Part shown: in pieces, positions 35,031 to 45,862 of the stretch
Position numbering within the stretch: the first letter of the stretch is position 1
How the letters are laid out: each line of letters starts with the position of its first letter
NCBI RefSeq assembly: GCF_004210375.1
Contig: NC_134835.1
Coordinates: forward strand, 68,540,447 to 68,604,446
DNA: 64,000 nucleotides
Origin: Tachypleus tridentatus
Lineage: Eukaryota > Arthropoda > Merostomata > Xiphosura > Limulidae
Reading direction: 5' to 3'
Program-made: the position numbers and the translations under genes
Notes under the pieces: generated by a model
Database searches by the model: none
What the model was told of the DNA's origin: nothing
Seen by the model: only the letters and a program-made list of their open reading frames with translations

Positions 35031-36539
35031 TATGAATTTTGTGAAACTTTTTATCATAAAATTGATACATTTTCGTTCTCCCTTTTTAGGAAATTTGTCA
35101 ATCTTGTGATCGTTGATTCCCCAAGGAAAACTATTCACGAAACTAGAAACTGTAAATTTTGTTTTCTCTTTGATATGTAACAAACTTGATGCGTTTTAAA
35201 TCGATTTTTTAAATCTTTTGACATTTTTGTACGTGTAACATGTATATTTCTATTATGAACTGAGGCGTTAAAAAGTGTACTTGTGGTTTCCATTTATCTT
35301 GGTAATAAAAATCAAACAGTGAAAACACGGTAAAAAAACAGTTTCGTATATGATTACCCTGTTTTCATTCAATGCAAGCGTTCCTCGAATAAAAACTATT
35401 TTTAAGCCTACTGATGAAAACAATAGCAACTCTAAAGAACAGTGCTCCAAGCACTTCTTAGCTTCATTATTAATTCATAGAAACCCTTTGTTTCAAGTAC
35501 AAAATCCACTAACACAGTTCTGTAATCAAACAAATGATTCTTAAATATGCACTGTCCATCGGGAAACAGAATACCCACTCCCTTCGTCTTGTCAGACTAG
35601 GATTTGCATAGAATTAGTTCGTTACCCCACTTTACTGAATTGTACACGTTGAGTTGAGTATTTCCAAGAGTATAAAAAAGAGAAAGAAGAAATTCTAAAA
35701 GTGCATTGAATATCCAATGGTGTTCTACATTTTATATGGAGAATATCAATGAACTCACCCATTAGCTCCAAACAGTAATTCTTGGACGTCTAAGGAATAT
35801 AATTTATCTTACTTCAAAATCTGAAAATATATAAAAAGTAAAGGAAACTTTGACATTTTAAATATGTAGGGTAACGTAACTCTAAACCAAAAATTTGAAG
35901 GTCGACTTTCGTTCATTCAAGTTGAGCATAATAGTAAAAGATGGTTGTCCAACAATGATCTTCTGCACCACTAAACAGTGAAAATGAGTTTCAATGTATT
36001 TTCTGTATGTAAATGAACTTTTAGAAATAATGCTAAAAGGCCATGTTGCACACGTAGTAAGCAGTATGCTCCAAAATTGGGTATAGAGAAATCGGCAGAA
36101 TCAGATTTGGGGTGGTCCTCTTCAAAGTACAGAACTGATACTTGGAGAAAATATTACCTGCCTAGAAACGTAAGTTTACCTCAAGTTGTGACTTCCTGTT
36201 CAATGAAGGACTTGGACCATCGAAACTTCTCAGGTGTCAAGATTGTGTGGAAATTACGAAGCATGGCGGAAGATATATAACGTTAAATGTAGCACTGCTT
36301 CACCTGAAACACCGGTAACCTAATCTGGTGCTTTTTCACATAGATCTGCATCTAGTTCACGTTCCAACACCACGCCACCAAAATTTACGTAATCCGTCTG
36401 ATCATGGATCTACATAATGTACATAATTAAATAACGATTCTGTGATGTCATTCAGTTGCTAGGATGATTACACAAAGCTAAATCCAGTGATATTATGTAA
36501 TGCATTAGTAAAAAAAATTCATATTTTTTTACATCTTCT
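35031..36539. other. Unannotated DNA, one weak exon-like patch
   Basis: No gene called. At about 35960-36150 the minus strand has one open frame containing FEEDHPKSDSADFSIPNFG. It looks more protein-like than its surroundings, but has no start, splice signals or family I can name. The plus-strand 67-codon frame at 36077-36280 overlaps it. Confidence 0.4.
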
Positions 36540-36800
36540 TCTGTAGTATGTATTCTCCGCTGGTACAGAGGTAAGTCTACGGATTTACAACGCTAAAACC
36601 AGGGGTTCGATTCCCCTTGATAAGCTCAGTAGATAGCTCGATGTGGCTTTGCTATATATTGTTGTTTTGCATTAACCACAAAGCTACACAATGGGCTATC
36701 TGTGCTCTGCCCACCACGGGTATTGAAAGTCCGCAGACATACGGCTGAGCCACTGGGGGGCGGCTTTGCTATACGAAAACACACAGCCTCTGTAGTATGT
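36540..36800 (+). mobile_element. SINE family C containing a nested family B
   Basis: The element is 36552-36788, flanked by the perfect duplication TCTGTAGTATGT at 36540-36551 and 36789-36800. It has head CTCCGCTGGTACAGAGGTAA and a perfect B box GGTTCGATTCCCC. It is interrupted at GGCTTTGCTATA by an inverted family B element, after which it resumes with CGAAAACACAC. Confidence 0.95.
36657..36761 (-). mobile_element. SINE family B nested in a family C
   Basis: Flanked by GGCTTTGCTATA (36645-36656 and 36762-36773), a perfect 12-bp duplication of the family C tail. The B element keeps AACCACAAAGCTACACAATG, CTGCCCACCACGGGTATTG and GCTGAGCCACTGGGGGGC. The segment holding part of the B-box/anticodon region is shortened (ATTGAAAGTCCGCAG). 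Confidence 0.95.
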
Positions 36801-36823
36801 TGCACAATGAAATAGTTATTTAA

Positions 36824-36829
<6 letters not shown>

Positions 36830-36861
<32 letters not shown>
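36830..36861. repeat. (TA)n microsatellite
   Basis: About 16 uninterrupted TA dinucleotides. Confidence 0.95.
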
Positions 36862-36863
<2 letters not shown>

Positions 36864-36900
36864 TATCGGATCTACAAATAAATGTATAACGTACTTCTGT

Positions 36901-37154
36901 ATCCCTTTAAGTTTTTTTTTTTTATTTCGCACAAAGCTACTCGAGGGCTGTCTGTGTTAGCCGTCCATAATTTAGCAGTATAAGACTCTTGGGCTACTCT
37001 TTTACCAACGAATAGTGGGATTGACCGTCAATTATAACGCCCCCACGGCTGGGAGGGCGAGCATGTTTAGCGCGACGCGGGCGCGAACCCGCGACCCTCG
37101 GATTACGAGTCGCACGCCTTACGCGCTTGGCCATGCCAGGCCCATCCCTTTAAG
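36901..37154 (-). mobile_element. SINE family A, GCGCGACGCGGGC subfamily, with target-site duplication
   Basis: The element is 36912-37143, flanked by ATCCCTTTAAG at 36901-36911 and 37144-37154. It has an internal deletion of about 45 bp between AGTATAAGACT and CTTGGGCTACTC. It shares the diagnostic TTTAGCGCGACGCGGGC and CCTTACGCGCTTGGCC with the copy at 43128-43416, marking a distinct subfamily. Confidence 0.95.
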
Positions 37155-37269
37155 AAACAATTAGTACAAAAATATGCCTTGATTCATCCACTCACGTGGT
37201 AAGTCTGTAAACGATCTATTTACTTTACAATTAACTAACTAGGAATATTGCTATTCGTTTATTCCTTGT

Positions 37270-37395
37270 CCTCCGCTGGTACGGCGGTAAGTCTCCGAAT
37301 TTATAACGCTAAAATTAGGGGTTCGATTCCCTTAGATGGACTCAGCAAATACCCTGATATGGCTTTGCTATAAGAACACACACATACTCACATTT
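37270..37395 (+). mobile_element. SINE family C
   Basis: CTCCGCTGGTACGGCGGTAA, B box GGTTCGATTCCC, GGACTCAGCAAATACCCTGA, TATGGCTTTGCTATAAG and a CACACACATACTCAC tail. Imperfect flanks (TTTATTCCTT and TTTATTCTTT) may be the target-site duplication. Confidence 0.93.
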
Positions 37396-37697
37396 ATTCT
37401 TTACGCATGTAGAAATTATAAATTTCATGCAAATCTAATCTCCCATAAGATTTTTTTTAATCTCATCGTATTTCACTGAATGTTTCTGTGAGCCATTGAC
37501 TAAGAATTACCGATATATTACATTTGGCATAATATGTCCACGAAGAATGACTTGTAAGAAAGGTAAACTTCTGCTCATGATGAAAAAAAATAATAATTCT
37601 GCACATTTGCACTGTCATATGTTCTAAGGAGAAAAATAACGTATTTTAACGCACCATGATATCCAGCTCTCGACGAACTTACTTTATCTCACCAAAT

Positions 37698-37928
37698 AGG
37701 CTTTGGTGGTTAGGACACTCCGCTTACAATCTGCGGGTCACCACTGTGAATCACATCACTGAACATGCTCGCCCTTTAAGCCGTGCTAGTGTTATAATGT
37801 GGCGATCAATCTCACTTTCTGACGGAAAAAATACATAGCACAAGAGCTGTCTATCACTTCTACATTAGGGACGGCTAGCACTTACAGTCCTTGAGTAGCT
37901 TTGCGAGAAGTTCAGCAAGCAAACAAAA
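37698..37928 (+). mobile_element. SINE family A, old
   Basis: Diverged head (GGCTTTGGTGGTTAGGACAC, TTACAATCTGCGGGTC) with a degraded B box, then AACATGCTCGCCCTTTAAGC, GTGTTATAATGTGGCGATC, a shortened body and the tail GTAGCTTTGCGAGAAGTTC. Confidence 0.85.
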
Positions 37929-38215
37929 CCACGTAACCCAGTTCAAGATGGCCATGCATATATCAATATTGTAATCATGTTCAAGATAAGCGTGCGTTAC
38001 TTCACCACGTAATACAGTTTACGATTATCGTACGTCACTTCATCAAATAAACCAGTTCAAGATTAATATGCATTTAACTTATCATATAATGAAATTCAAA
38101 GCTAATGTGCGTTACTTAACCATATAATCCAGTTTAACATAAATGAGCGTTAATTCGCCATATAATCAAGTTCAAGATAAACGTCTTTTTCTCACCATGT
38201 AACAAAGCTCAGTAT
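37928..38215 (+). repeat. Degenerate tandem repeat, about 43-bp unit, 6-7 copies
   Basis: Recurrent CACC(A)TATAAT.CAGTTCAAGAT followed by AA.GTGCGTTACTT, with heavy substitution. It directly adjoins the tail of the preceding SINE. Confidence 0.65.
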
Positions 38216-38558
38216 GTTGGGCGGGCCCAGCAATAGGTGTCACAGTCAGCAAGTGCAAGTAGATTGCTTAACTTTCTTTACCTTGTTGGTCACCTCAATC
38301 CAACATAGCATTACAACCAGCATTAAAGGTATAATTTCCACGTGTTACAGCAGATATCACTGTACTTTACATGCATCTTTTATGTTTAACGTACCACCGA
38401 CTGGACGCAAAATGGATACAACGTTCCACTTCCCTGACTCTAGATATGCATGAGCTTTGCCAAGATATTATTGGCTACACAACATTAGTGCCAATCTCAT
38501 GTAACAAGGTTAATCAGTATTCATTTTACTTTACACATCTGGATTAGATTTTCTCGCG

Positions 38559-40377
38559 CAATACATCATCCCTTTTGTGTACAACAGGAACTTATTTCTG
38601 CCTTACTTTATTTTGAGTATCTAAGGTGATGGCCTACAATACATCATCACTTTTGTGTGCAACAGGAACTTATTCCTGCCTTACTTTATTTTGTAGTATC
38701 TAAGGTGATGGCCCACAATACATCATCACTTTTGTGTGCAACAGGAACTTATTTCTGCCTTACTTTGTTTTGAAGTATCTAAGATGATGGCCTACAATAC
38801 ATCGTCACTTTTGTGTGCAACAGAAACTTATTTCTGCCTTACTTTATTTTGTAGTATCTAAGGTGATGGCCCACAATACATCATCACTTTTGTGTGCAAC
38901 AGGAACTTATTCCTGCCTTACTTTATTTTGAAGTAGCTAAGGTGATGGCCTACAATACATCATCACTTTTGTGTGCAACAGGAACTTATTCCTGCCTTAT
39001 TTTATTTTGAAGTATCTAAGGTGATGGCCCACAATACATCATCACTTTTGTGTGCAACAGGAACTTATTCCTGCCTTACTTTATTTTGTAGTATCTAAGG
39101 TGATGACTCACAATACATCATCACTTTTGTGTGCAACAAGAACTTATTCCTGCCTAACTTTATTTTGAAGTATCTAAGGTGATGGCCTACAATACATCGT
39201 CACTTTTGTGTGCAACAGGAACTTATTTCTGCCTTACTTTATTTTGTAGTATCTAAGGTGATGTCCCACAATACATCATCACTTTTGTGTGCAACAGGAA
39301 CTTTTTCCTGCCTTACTTTATTTTGAAGTATCTAAGGTGATGGCCTACAATACATCATCACTTTTGTGTGCAACAGGAACTTATTTCTGCCTTACTTTAT
39401 TTTGTAGTATCTAAGGTGATGGCCCACAATACATCATCACTTTTGTGTGCAACAGGAACTTATTCCTGCCTTACTTTATTTTGTAGTATCTAAGGTGATG
39501 GCCCACAATACATCATCACTTTTGTGTGCAACAGGAACTTATTCCTGTCTTACTTTATTTTGTAGTATCTAAGGTGATGGCCCAAAATACATCGTCACTT
39601 TTGTGTGCAACAAGAACTTATTCCTGCCTTACTTTATTTTGAAGTATCTAAGGTGATGGCCTACAATACATCGTCACTTTTGTGTGCAACAGTAACTTAT
39701 TTCTGCCTTACTTTATTTTGTAGTATCTAAGGTGATGGCCCACAATACATCATCACTTTTGTGTGCAACAGGAACTTATTCCTGCCTTACTTTATTTTGA
39801 AGTATCTAAGGTGATGGCCTACAATACATCATCACTTTTGTGTGCAACAGGAACTTATTCCTGTCTTACTTTATTTTGTAGTATCTAAGGTGATGGCCCA
39901 CAATACATCATCACTTTTGTGTGCAACAGGAACTTATTCCTGTCTTACTTTATTTTGTAGTATCCAAGGTGATGGCCCACAATACATCATCACTTTTGTG
40001 TGCAACAAAAACTTATTTCTGCCTTACTTTATTTTGTAGTATCTAAGGTGATGGCCCACAATACATCATCACTTTTGTGTGCAACAGGAACTTATTCCTG
40101 CCTTACTTTATTTTGAAATATCTAAGGTGATGGCCTACAATACATCATCACTTTTGTGTGCAACAGGAACTTATTTCTGCCTTACTTTATTTTGTAGTAT
40201 CTAAGGTGATGGCCCACAATACATCATCACTTTTGTGTGCAACAGGAACTTATTCCTGCCTTACTTTATTTTGAAGTATCTAAGGTGATGGCCCACAATA
40301 CATCATCACTTTTGTGTGCAACAGGAACTTATTTCTGCCTTACTTTATTTTGTAGTATCTAAGGTGATGGCCCACAA
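38559..40377 (+). repeat. 79-bp satellite array, about 23 units
   Basis: Units contain CAATACATCATCACTTTTGT, GTGCAACAGGAACTTATTCC, TGCCTTACTTTATTTTG and (A/T)AGTATCTAAGGTGATGGCC. Copies are highly similar. Two variants are visible: GAAGTATC linked to GGCCTAC, and GTAGTATC linked to GGCCCAC. They alternate over much of the array (about 158-bp dimers), with stretches of the second variant in a row at about 39400-39580 and 39870-40060. The period is not a multiple of three, and open frames across it are incidental. The flanks are unique. Confidence 0.97.
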
Positions 40378-42125
40378 TTCCTTATCCAATATGTTTTAAT
40401 AGGCTAACAAGCTACCATTATCAATTAACATTTACATCATCTATCTTGTAGGAGATTATCTCTTTCTATTCTAAGCTGCAAATAATTAAATGTGTGCAAC
40501 AATGTAATAATTATCCTAGCAACAATACCGTTGCCTAGAGAATTGGTTTTTCAGGAGTAAATGGAATACGTTGCACTATGTGTAGTATCTGAGAATAATT
40601 GGGCACCACCTGAACAAAGGTGTTCCACCTTTTAATAAGGCCATTTGCAGATTCATCTTGCCTTTGTGAAGAGCCTTGTTTAACTTACCCTGCTGTTTGC
40701 TGCCTTTAATCCTTTGATAGAGATTCCACAATTTCATATGTGTAAAAAATGGAGTGAATGACTATACTCTCACTCACAAAGCTGCGAATCCTCAGCGATT
40801 CACTTGCATCATAATTTTTGTTAGTGATGTGTATTGAATTGGCAACAATCGAAAGTATAATTGTAACTTTGTTCTATATAAATGTAACTACATTGCATAT
40901 AATGTCCTTGTTTTCACCTGAGATACAGTATTTACAAAAGTCCTTGTGAGAATGGTTGCGTATCCCAGACCAAGATAATGTGGCACAATTCTTAACACAG
41001 GTGTTTCATACGTATTTCCAATTGTTGTTTTTTGACGAATTTATTAAACGGAACAATACAGCTGACTACTGTGTCGCTGTAGCTACTGCAATCTAGGTAA
41101 TTATCCAAGCATATAAGATATTCTTTATCATAGACAAAACACGTTTTTGAGATGCCCACATATGTGATTAACATTTGTTGCCTTTGTCCACATACACTCT
41201 TCACCTCCTTGGGCCCGTCTTCACACATTAGTAGTTTTAAAGTGTATTCAGTTTGTGACTGTAAATGAATTCTTTACTCATATCTGTCTGTGTACATATT
41301 TACTCTTTCGGCATGCTTTCACAACGGAAGTTCATTACGAACGTTACAAAATGACATCCTCGTGGTAAATGTGATATACAACATCCTCACCATTGTAATT
41401 ATACATGTAATGCAGTTGGCATACAGGCTAGAGGGGCACACCTCTTGAAGTGTACATTATGACATTTTCTTCGAAACAAAGAGAATTCTGATTCACGCAA
41501 TTCCACGGTAGACAAAGTTTCATGTTAATTACAACTCATACTTTCTCTCCAGATTCAATACGATCCATTTTAGGCTTTTATCGCACTCGTCGTTTTGGTC
41601 GTCGATTGGTTTAAGCTGCAGAGTATATTCAACACAGATCGACTAATTTCTCTATGACTGTGCAATAAGTGATTTAAGTTTGGTTTCATCTAACTAGTTT
41701 AATTTTACTGAGACTTGAACTTTGGATAAGTCCTCTTCCACATATTCACAGATAATTGCGTATATAGAACTATAACTATAATTAGCCATTTTGAAATTAC
41801 TGATATTTATACATCTGTGACAAGAGATAACAAGAAATAAAGGCTGAAAGCAATCGTTTGTATTCACAAGGAACAATCTGGTGACACGATCAGAGAGAAG
41901 AGGTCATACAATTTTCAACTGTTTTGTGCAATCGTCTTAATTTGTTTACATCGTTTGGTACAGTTTTTATACATTTTCACACATTTTTTATTTTTTTAAA
42001 GATATTTATAATATAAAATAAATAAAATACGTTAAAAAGTAAACGTTTATCACTGAAAACAGCAAAGTAAATACAGATTTTGCTTTGTATCGATCCGCTT
42101 AACAAAGACATTTACTGATCTATTA
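40378..42125. other. Unannotated AT-rich DNA
   Basis: No exon or repeat family was recognised in about 1.75 kb. The minus-strand 78-codon frame at 40992-41228 is not recognised. Confidence 0.45.
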
Positions 42126-42408
42126 AGGTGGATTAAGGCGTTCGACTCGTAATCTGAGGGTCGTGGGTTCGAGTCCCCGTCGCACCAAACATGCTCGCCC
42201 TTTAAGCCGTGGGGGCGTTATAATGTGACCGTCAGTCCCACTATTCGTTGGTAAAAGGGTAGCCCAAGAGTTGGCGGTGGGTGGTGATGACTAGCTGTCT
42301 TCTCTCTAGTTTTACACTGCAAGATTACGGACAGCTAGTGCACATAGCCCTAGTGTAGCTACACGAGGGCTATCTGCACTTGCGCGAAATTCAAAAACAA
42401 ACAAACAA
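42126..42408 (+). mobile_element. SINE family A with an internal palindrome
   Basis: The head starts late (AGGTGGATTAAGGCGTTCGA) but has the CTCGTAA loop and B box GGTTCGAGTCCC. The body is complete. The tail block is duplicated in inverted form: 42338-42358 and 42359-42379 are inverted copies (19 of 21 positions). Then TTGCGCGAAATTC and (AAAC)n follow. Confidence 0.92.
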
Positions 42409-43071
42409 GTTATATACTTAAAGAAACAAAATCATTTTGTCTTTGAATGTACGTGTATTCGTTTTTCTAGCGAGAGCTTTACAGCTAATGCTGGACACGT
42501 TGTTCGTACTTACTGAGAAGGAAAACTTAAAATAATTTCGTGAATATTAATAAGTGTAGTGTGTCCTTTCTTCCTTTAGAGCGAGGCGTTATTAGTTACG
42601 GATTTCAGCACTTTCTGAAGTAAAGTTTAATACGTGAAAGTCGGTGCTTTCTTTTCCCAGAAATATTAGATATACATACATATATATATTTATGGGAAAT
42701 ATCATTCGTCTCGACTGGTACACGTTTTGACTGTTAAGTGGCTACGTGACTAAATCTGACTGCAACGTAGGTGCAGCTGGTGTGGCATATACTAGCTGAG
42801 TCCATTTCGTGATGGAATAATAATAGCTATATCTGTATTAATAATGATATTTAGACGTTGACAAATTAGCGTCAACAAACAGTAACTTAATGTGATTAAT
42901 TGTTAAAATATATATTTGTAAAAGTTATACCCTGCTTACGTATATACGAAACAACTTAAACTAGCGTGCGCGTATTCTCTCAATGCACGCACACATGACG
43001 ACTAAATTATTATCACGTATACATACATGTGGAATACGTTATACACAATCCAAACTCGTGTATCCATACAT
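42409..43071. other. Unannotated AT-rich DNA
   Basis: No feature recognised. A short TATATA run lies near 42681. Confidence 0.5.
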
Positions 43072-43120
43072 GGCCCGGCATGGCCAAGCGTGTTAAGGCG
43101 TGCGACTCGTAATCTGAGGG
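43072..43120 (+). mobile_element. SINE family A, isolated tRNA-like head
   Basis: GGCCCGGCATGGCCAAGCGT to TCGTAATCTGAGGG, i.e. the first 49 bp of the head, then an abrupt stop before the B box. It faces the full-length inverted copy 8 bp to the right. Confidence 0.92.
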
Positions 43121-43127
43121 AGATACG

Positions 43128-43416
43128 TTTGTTTCTTTTTGTTTGTTTGTTTTTGGAATTTCGCACAAAGCTACTCGAGGACTATCTGTGCTAGCCGTCC
43201 CTAATTTAGCAGTGTAAGACTAGAGGGAAGGCAGCTAGTCATTACCACCCACCGCCAAGTCTTGGGCTACTCTTTTACCAACGAATAGTGGGATTGACCG
43301 TCACATTATAACGCCCCCACGGCTGGGAGGGCGAGCATGTTTAGCGCGACGCGGGCTCGAACTCGCGACCCTCGGATTACGAGTCACACGCCTTACGCGC
43401 TTGGCCATGCCGGGCC
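43128..43416 (-). mobile_element. SINE family A, GCGCGACGCGGGC subfamily
   Basis: Full-length inverted copy with a long T-rich tail (TTTGTTTGTTTGTTTTTGG) and a head ending CTTGGCCATGCCGGGCC. It is very close to the copy at 36912-37143, including TTTAGCGCGACGCGGGC. Its head forms a 48-bp inverted repeat with the isolated head at 43072-43120. Confidence 0.95.
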
Positions 43417-44125
43417 TCAAGGAAATTGTACGAGTCTATATTGTACTCTTAATACATGTGTAACTATGACTGTACGTGTTGTAAAGTGCTAAAAGGTTTT
43501 AATTATTTATGAAGATGTTATTATAAAATATTTAACGTTATTAATTAATTATATATACACTTTACTTAATTTGAATAAACTTTAAGTAGCCAATTAAGTA
43601 GCATGAATTTTCCGGTATAAAAAAGCACGCAAATTTAACGAACAGTGGGTTAGTAAAATTTTGACAAGAATTATATCATTACTGACTTTGCAACGTTAAA
43701 GTGTTTAGATATTTCATGCTGATTTATGATTCTGATAAAACAAATCTTAAACAAAGAAATAGAACTAAATAAAGAAATATGTTGAATTATATTATTTTAT
43801 TTGACCTGTTCCTTTTTTCTGCCTTTATATCGTTCTTTCATTCACTTATTCGTATTTTTTATTCCTTTCGTTTTCTTTCACTTCTTCAAGTTTGTTTCTT
43901 TTCCCTTTTCACTTCACTTTGTATTTTTATATTTTCTGTTACATCATATGGTAATGTCAATCTAAACGTTTACAGAAACGTGAAGAACGTAAACATTATT
44001 GATATTATTTAGAATAAATTCTTAGATTTCCATGTAAAAATATCTTGCAGAATTCAAGCTAGAAGTAGTAATAATAATAATAAAACGTACACGTGGAAAA
44101 GAAATCACAAAATAACCAAAAATTG
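43417..44125. other. Unannotated AT-rich DNA
   Basis: The 77-codon frame at 43779-44012 is a T-rich low-complexity frame. A TAA/TAATAA run lies near 44069-44083. No gene. Confidence 0.5.
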
Positions 44126-44664
44126 ACCCGTTTAAGAAGAAGTCCTTTGACAGTTTTTCCCTTAGAAGGCTTTTGATAATATTGTCGTGAGAAAACCGTT
44201 GATAGAACTGCTCTGAACAGACTAATGGTGGTGTTGTTTTGAGAAGGACCATAATAATGCTATCTGGAGAAAGTTCTTTATAGCGTTTTCCTGAGATTGC
44301 GCATGACATTGTTAACCTGAGAAGAGTCTTCAAAGTGTCGTTCTGAGAAGGCTGTTAATAGTGTTTTACTAAGTAGATTATTGATAGCAGTGTCCTGTGA
44401 AAGCGCTTTATAATGTCCCGAGAAGGCACGTGATACCGTTGCACTAAGTAAACTCTTGATATGAGTACCCTGAGAAGATTCTATATAATTTTGTCCTGAA
44501 AGGCACAGGATATCGTTGCCCTGAGGAAGTTCTTGATAGTGTTCTTAAAAAAGGTTTTTGTTAGTGTCGTCCTGAGAAAAATCCTAATAGCGCTGTCATA
44601 AGTGGGATTTCGATCACGACATCCTGAAAAGATCCTTGATAGAGTTATCCTGTTATCTCAGTCT
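44126..44664 (+). repeat. Degenerate short-unit tandem repeat, about 30-bp period
   Basis: CCTGAGAAG.. alternates with TT(G)ATAG.GTTGTC every 28-34 bp for more than 500 bp, with heavy drift. It explains why the 103-codon minus-strand frame at 44022-44333 contains repeated-looking text. Confidence 0.7.
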
Positions 44665-45722
44665 TTATTAAGAAGCTGCTTTTTTGTCTTTTCCTGAATG
44701 ATTATAGAAGGCTTTATTTTTTGTTTGTCAAAGAGAGAACTAAAGCTAAATTATGATAATTTAAAGTTTGTAGTGGAAATTGGTGAGCGGTATTCATTGT
44801 TAACACGTAGCAACTGACTTGTTTGTCCAGATTAAGCCGTAGTAACGAAACGTAGGCTTAAATATAAAGCAAAACAGTTGTGTTCTATAGAGTAATATAT
44901 TGTGTTTTATTTATGTTATTTATTGATAATAAAACGATGTTACCAATAAGCATACGTTCTCTGAAGAATTAGATATAAAGTATGTAATAATACCAGTTTG
45001 CGTCTAACCTTAGAAGATGTATCTCATTATAGACATAATTCAAAGAATATTTTGTAATAATTGATGTTTCTTATGGAACTTTCCAAGTTTTAGAGTATGT
45101 GTTCCTTTTAACTGAAAGACCATTATCTATAGACTGTGTAGTATCATATCGGCCTTCTTTTTTATCTTTATAGGTTAAACTGCGTCAAACAAGATACAAT
45201 GATAGATTTAACATAAAGTCAGATATAGAATAATCAACTGACTTTCTATAAGCAGGTATTCAACCCTACTCTGAACAGACTAGAAACTTCCTCTGTCGAG
45301 ACTTCAACTCTTCTTCAGCGTGTGCGCTTCCAGACAATAAGCGTTAATAGTCTCCGTTGTCGTATTTGAAACTAAATCCTAACGTGTCGGGTTGCGCTCA
45401 TACTATGCTAAAAGTAACTATCGTGTTAAAACGTATAATAGCTACACCTGCAAACCTAACGAAGATTTCAATATTCAATGCTAATTCCTGTAAAGAAATA
45501 TCCATTTCAAGTGTTTCGAATTGACTTCGATATTATGAAACTGTAACTACAGAAGTACAACCCGTATAACAGTAATGCGCAGAAAACATTTAAAAAGATC
45601 TAATTGACACAAAAGCGATACTATTAAAGCATCGTAACGCAAACCTTGTTAAAGAGGAGACTATGGGACCTTTCAGTTGCCTCTTGTCTACGTGATGTAA
45701 AAAGCCATAAGAAGCAGACAAG
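44665..45722. other. Unannotated AT-rich DNA
   Basis: No feature recognised. Confidence 0.5.
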
Positions 45723-45862
45723 TCTTCTTTTTTGTTTGTTTGAAGTTAAGCACAAAGCTACACGATGAGCCCTCTATGCGCTGCCCACCACAAGCATCGA
45801 AACCCGGGTTCTAGCGCTCTAAATCCGAAGACACAGCGCTGAGCCACTGGGGGTCTTCTTTT
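45723..45862 (-). mobile_element. SINE family B with target-site duplication
   Basis: The element is 45732-45853, flanked by TCTTCTTTT at 45723-45731 and 45854-45862. TTTGTTTGAAGTTAAGCACA, CTGCCCACCACAAGCATCG, B box AAACCCGGGTT and GCTGAGCCACTGGGGG are all clear. Confidence 0.93.

Noticed and set aside
35960..36150. Exon with FEEDHPKSDSADFSIPNFG on the minus strand
   Set aside because: Protein-like in one frame, but no start, no convincing acceptor or donor and no family I can name. Left as a note only.
39842..40039. Open frame inside the 79-bp satellite
   Set aside because: The unit length is not a multiple of three, so the frame changes every unit. Chance.
38559..40377. CRISPR array
   Set aside because: The 79-bp units are contiguous without unique spacers, and the genome context is eukaryotic.
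44022..44333. 103-codon minus-strand open frame
   Set aside because: It lies over the degenerate 30-bp tandem repeat. Its apparent internal repetition comes from that.
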